A stretch of 64,000 nt of DNA from Thorsellia kenyensis (GTDB lineage Bacteria > Pseudomonadota > Gammaproteobacteria > Enterobacterales > Thorselliaceae). Each line of letters begins with the position of its first letter. Positions within the stretch are counted from its first letter, which is position 1. Made by a program: the position numbers and the translations under genes. The DNA lies in assembly GCF_042432445.1 (NCBI RefSeq), contig NZ_JBHLXE010000024.1:1-64000 (forward strand). The letters run 5' to 3'. The notes beneath the pieces are model-generated. The model was not told the DNA's origin. It saw nothing but the letters and a program-made list of their open reading frames with translations, and ran no database searches. Positions 63,791 to 64,000 of this stretch are shown piece after piece.

Positions 63791-64000
63791 TCACGCAAAA
63801 ATTCGTGTAAGTATACCGATGATAATCACTAAAAAAACTATAAAAGGCAACAATTTTTTTATGATATTACCCTCTTGTCCTAGAATACCTGCTGTTGTTA
63901 CTCCAAGCAATAAATTTGAAGGTGAAATCATAGTCCCCACCGCACCACCACCTGTTTGTGCTGCGAGCAACAGAGCAACATTTTTACCCGTAATTTCAGC
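63791..64000 (-). CDS. lactate permease (LldP/LctP) family transporter, C-terminal part
   Basis: The last 70 codons of a minus-strand gene that runs out of the window. The sequence GKNVALLLAAQTGGGAVGTM, ISPSNLLLGVTTAGILGQEG, NIIKKLLPFIVFLVIIIGIL matches the conserved end of lactate-permease-family carriers (AAQTxGGAxGxMxSPxN..). It ends TRIFA and TGA at 63791-63793. The substrate may be lactate, glycolate or another short organic acid. It is upstream of the small membrane protein, IclR regulator and carbamate kinase genes. Confidence 0.8.
   Translation of the reverse strand, partial: AEITGKNVALLLAAQTGGGAVGTMISPSNLLLGVTTAGILGQEGNIIKKLLPFIVFLVIIIGILTRIFA

Overview
The window is AT-rich DNA from a gammaproteobacterium. 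Many genes have close counterparts in Enterobacterales-type genomes, and several keep that order: yffB-like/dapE/ypfN, bcp near dapA-bamC-purC, nfo-hspQ, and fabI-rnb. With the low GC, this points to an Orbales-like (Gilliamella/Frischella/Orbus type) or similar host-associated lineage. That placement is inference from gene content, not a computed phylogeny. No rRNA, tRNA or CRISPR array was recognised.

Layout. 1-500 is the end of an IS30 transposase containing an assembly gap (52 N). 1-9.3 kb holds two glutamate carriers (gltP, gltS), lysine/diaminopimelate genes (dapE, dapA) with the tiny ypfN, bcp, the BAM lipoprotein bamC and purC. 9.4-15.2 kb has sohB and the riboflavin genes ribD-ribE-ribBA-ribH under an FMN riboswitch. 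15.5-25 kb has a large secreted Ig-like repeat protein, an SDR, a HAD phosphatase, topB and two tandem polyamine-binding proteins without a permease. 25.5-28 kb is a three-gene set of two membrane proteins plus an M20 amidohydrolase.

28.2-34.5 kb is a plastic region. It holds a decayed IS1634-family copy, a T6SS effector/immunity pair (Tae4/Tai4) attached to the broken tail of a vgrG, an intact IS1634-family element, and then about 2.2 kb with no gene. That gene-free stretch carries four copies of a ~55-bp repeat, each built around a DnaA-box sequence with a TTATCA motif 23 bp before it, followed by a decayed IS4-family remnant. The DnaA-box repeat cluster is the most unusual non-coding signal in the window.

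34.5-44.7 kb has fabB behind two FabR-like operators, the znuACB zinc importer behind a Zur-like box, yhbP, an orphan protein, nadV and an ammonium channel. 44.8-46.2 kb is a transposon graveyard (IS256 and IS4 remnants) ending in a 119-bp MITE-like element whose ends match the IS1634-family element. 46.5-64 kb returns to ordinary genes: a large unknown helical protein, an MFS carrier, yfiF, a YjfB-like protein, yciH, smrB, yciB, a SulP carrier, nfo, hspQ, fabI, rnb, an LprI-like protein, and at the edge carbamate kinase, an IclR regulator, a small membrane protein and the tail of a lactate-permease-family carrier.

Linked functions: the rib genes make FMN/FAD and sense FMN; znuA-C-B import zinc and should be shut off by Zur; the effector-immunity pair belongs to interbacterial warfare but has lost its intact VgrG carrier here; the right-edge genes look like a catabolic set yielding carbamoyl phosphate.
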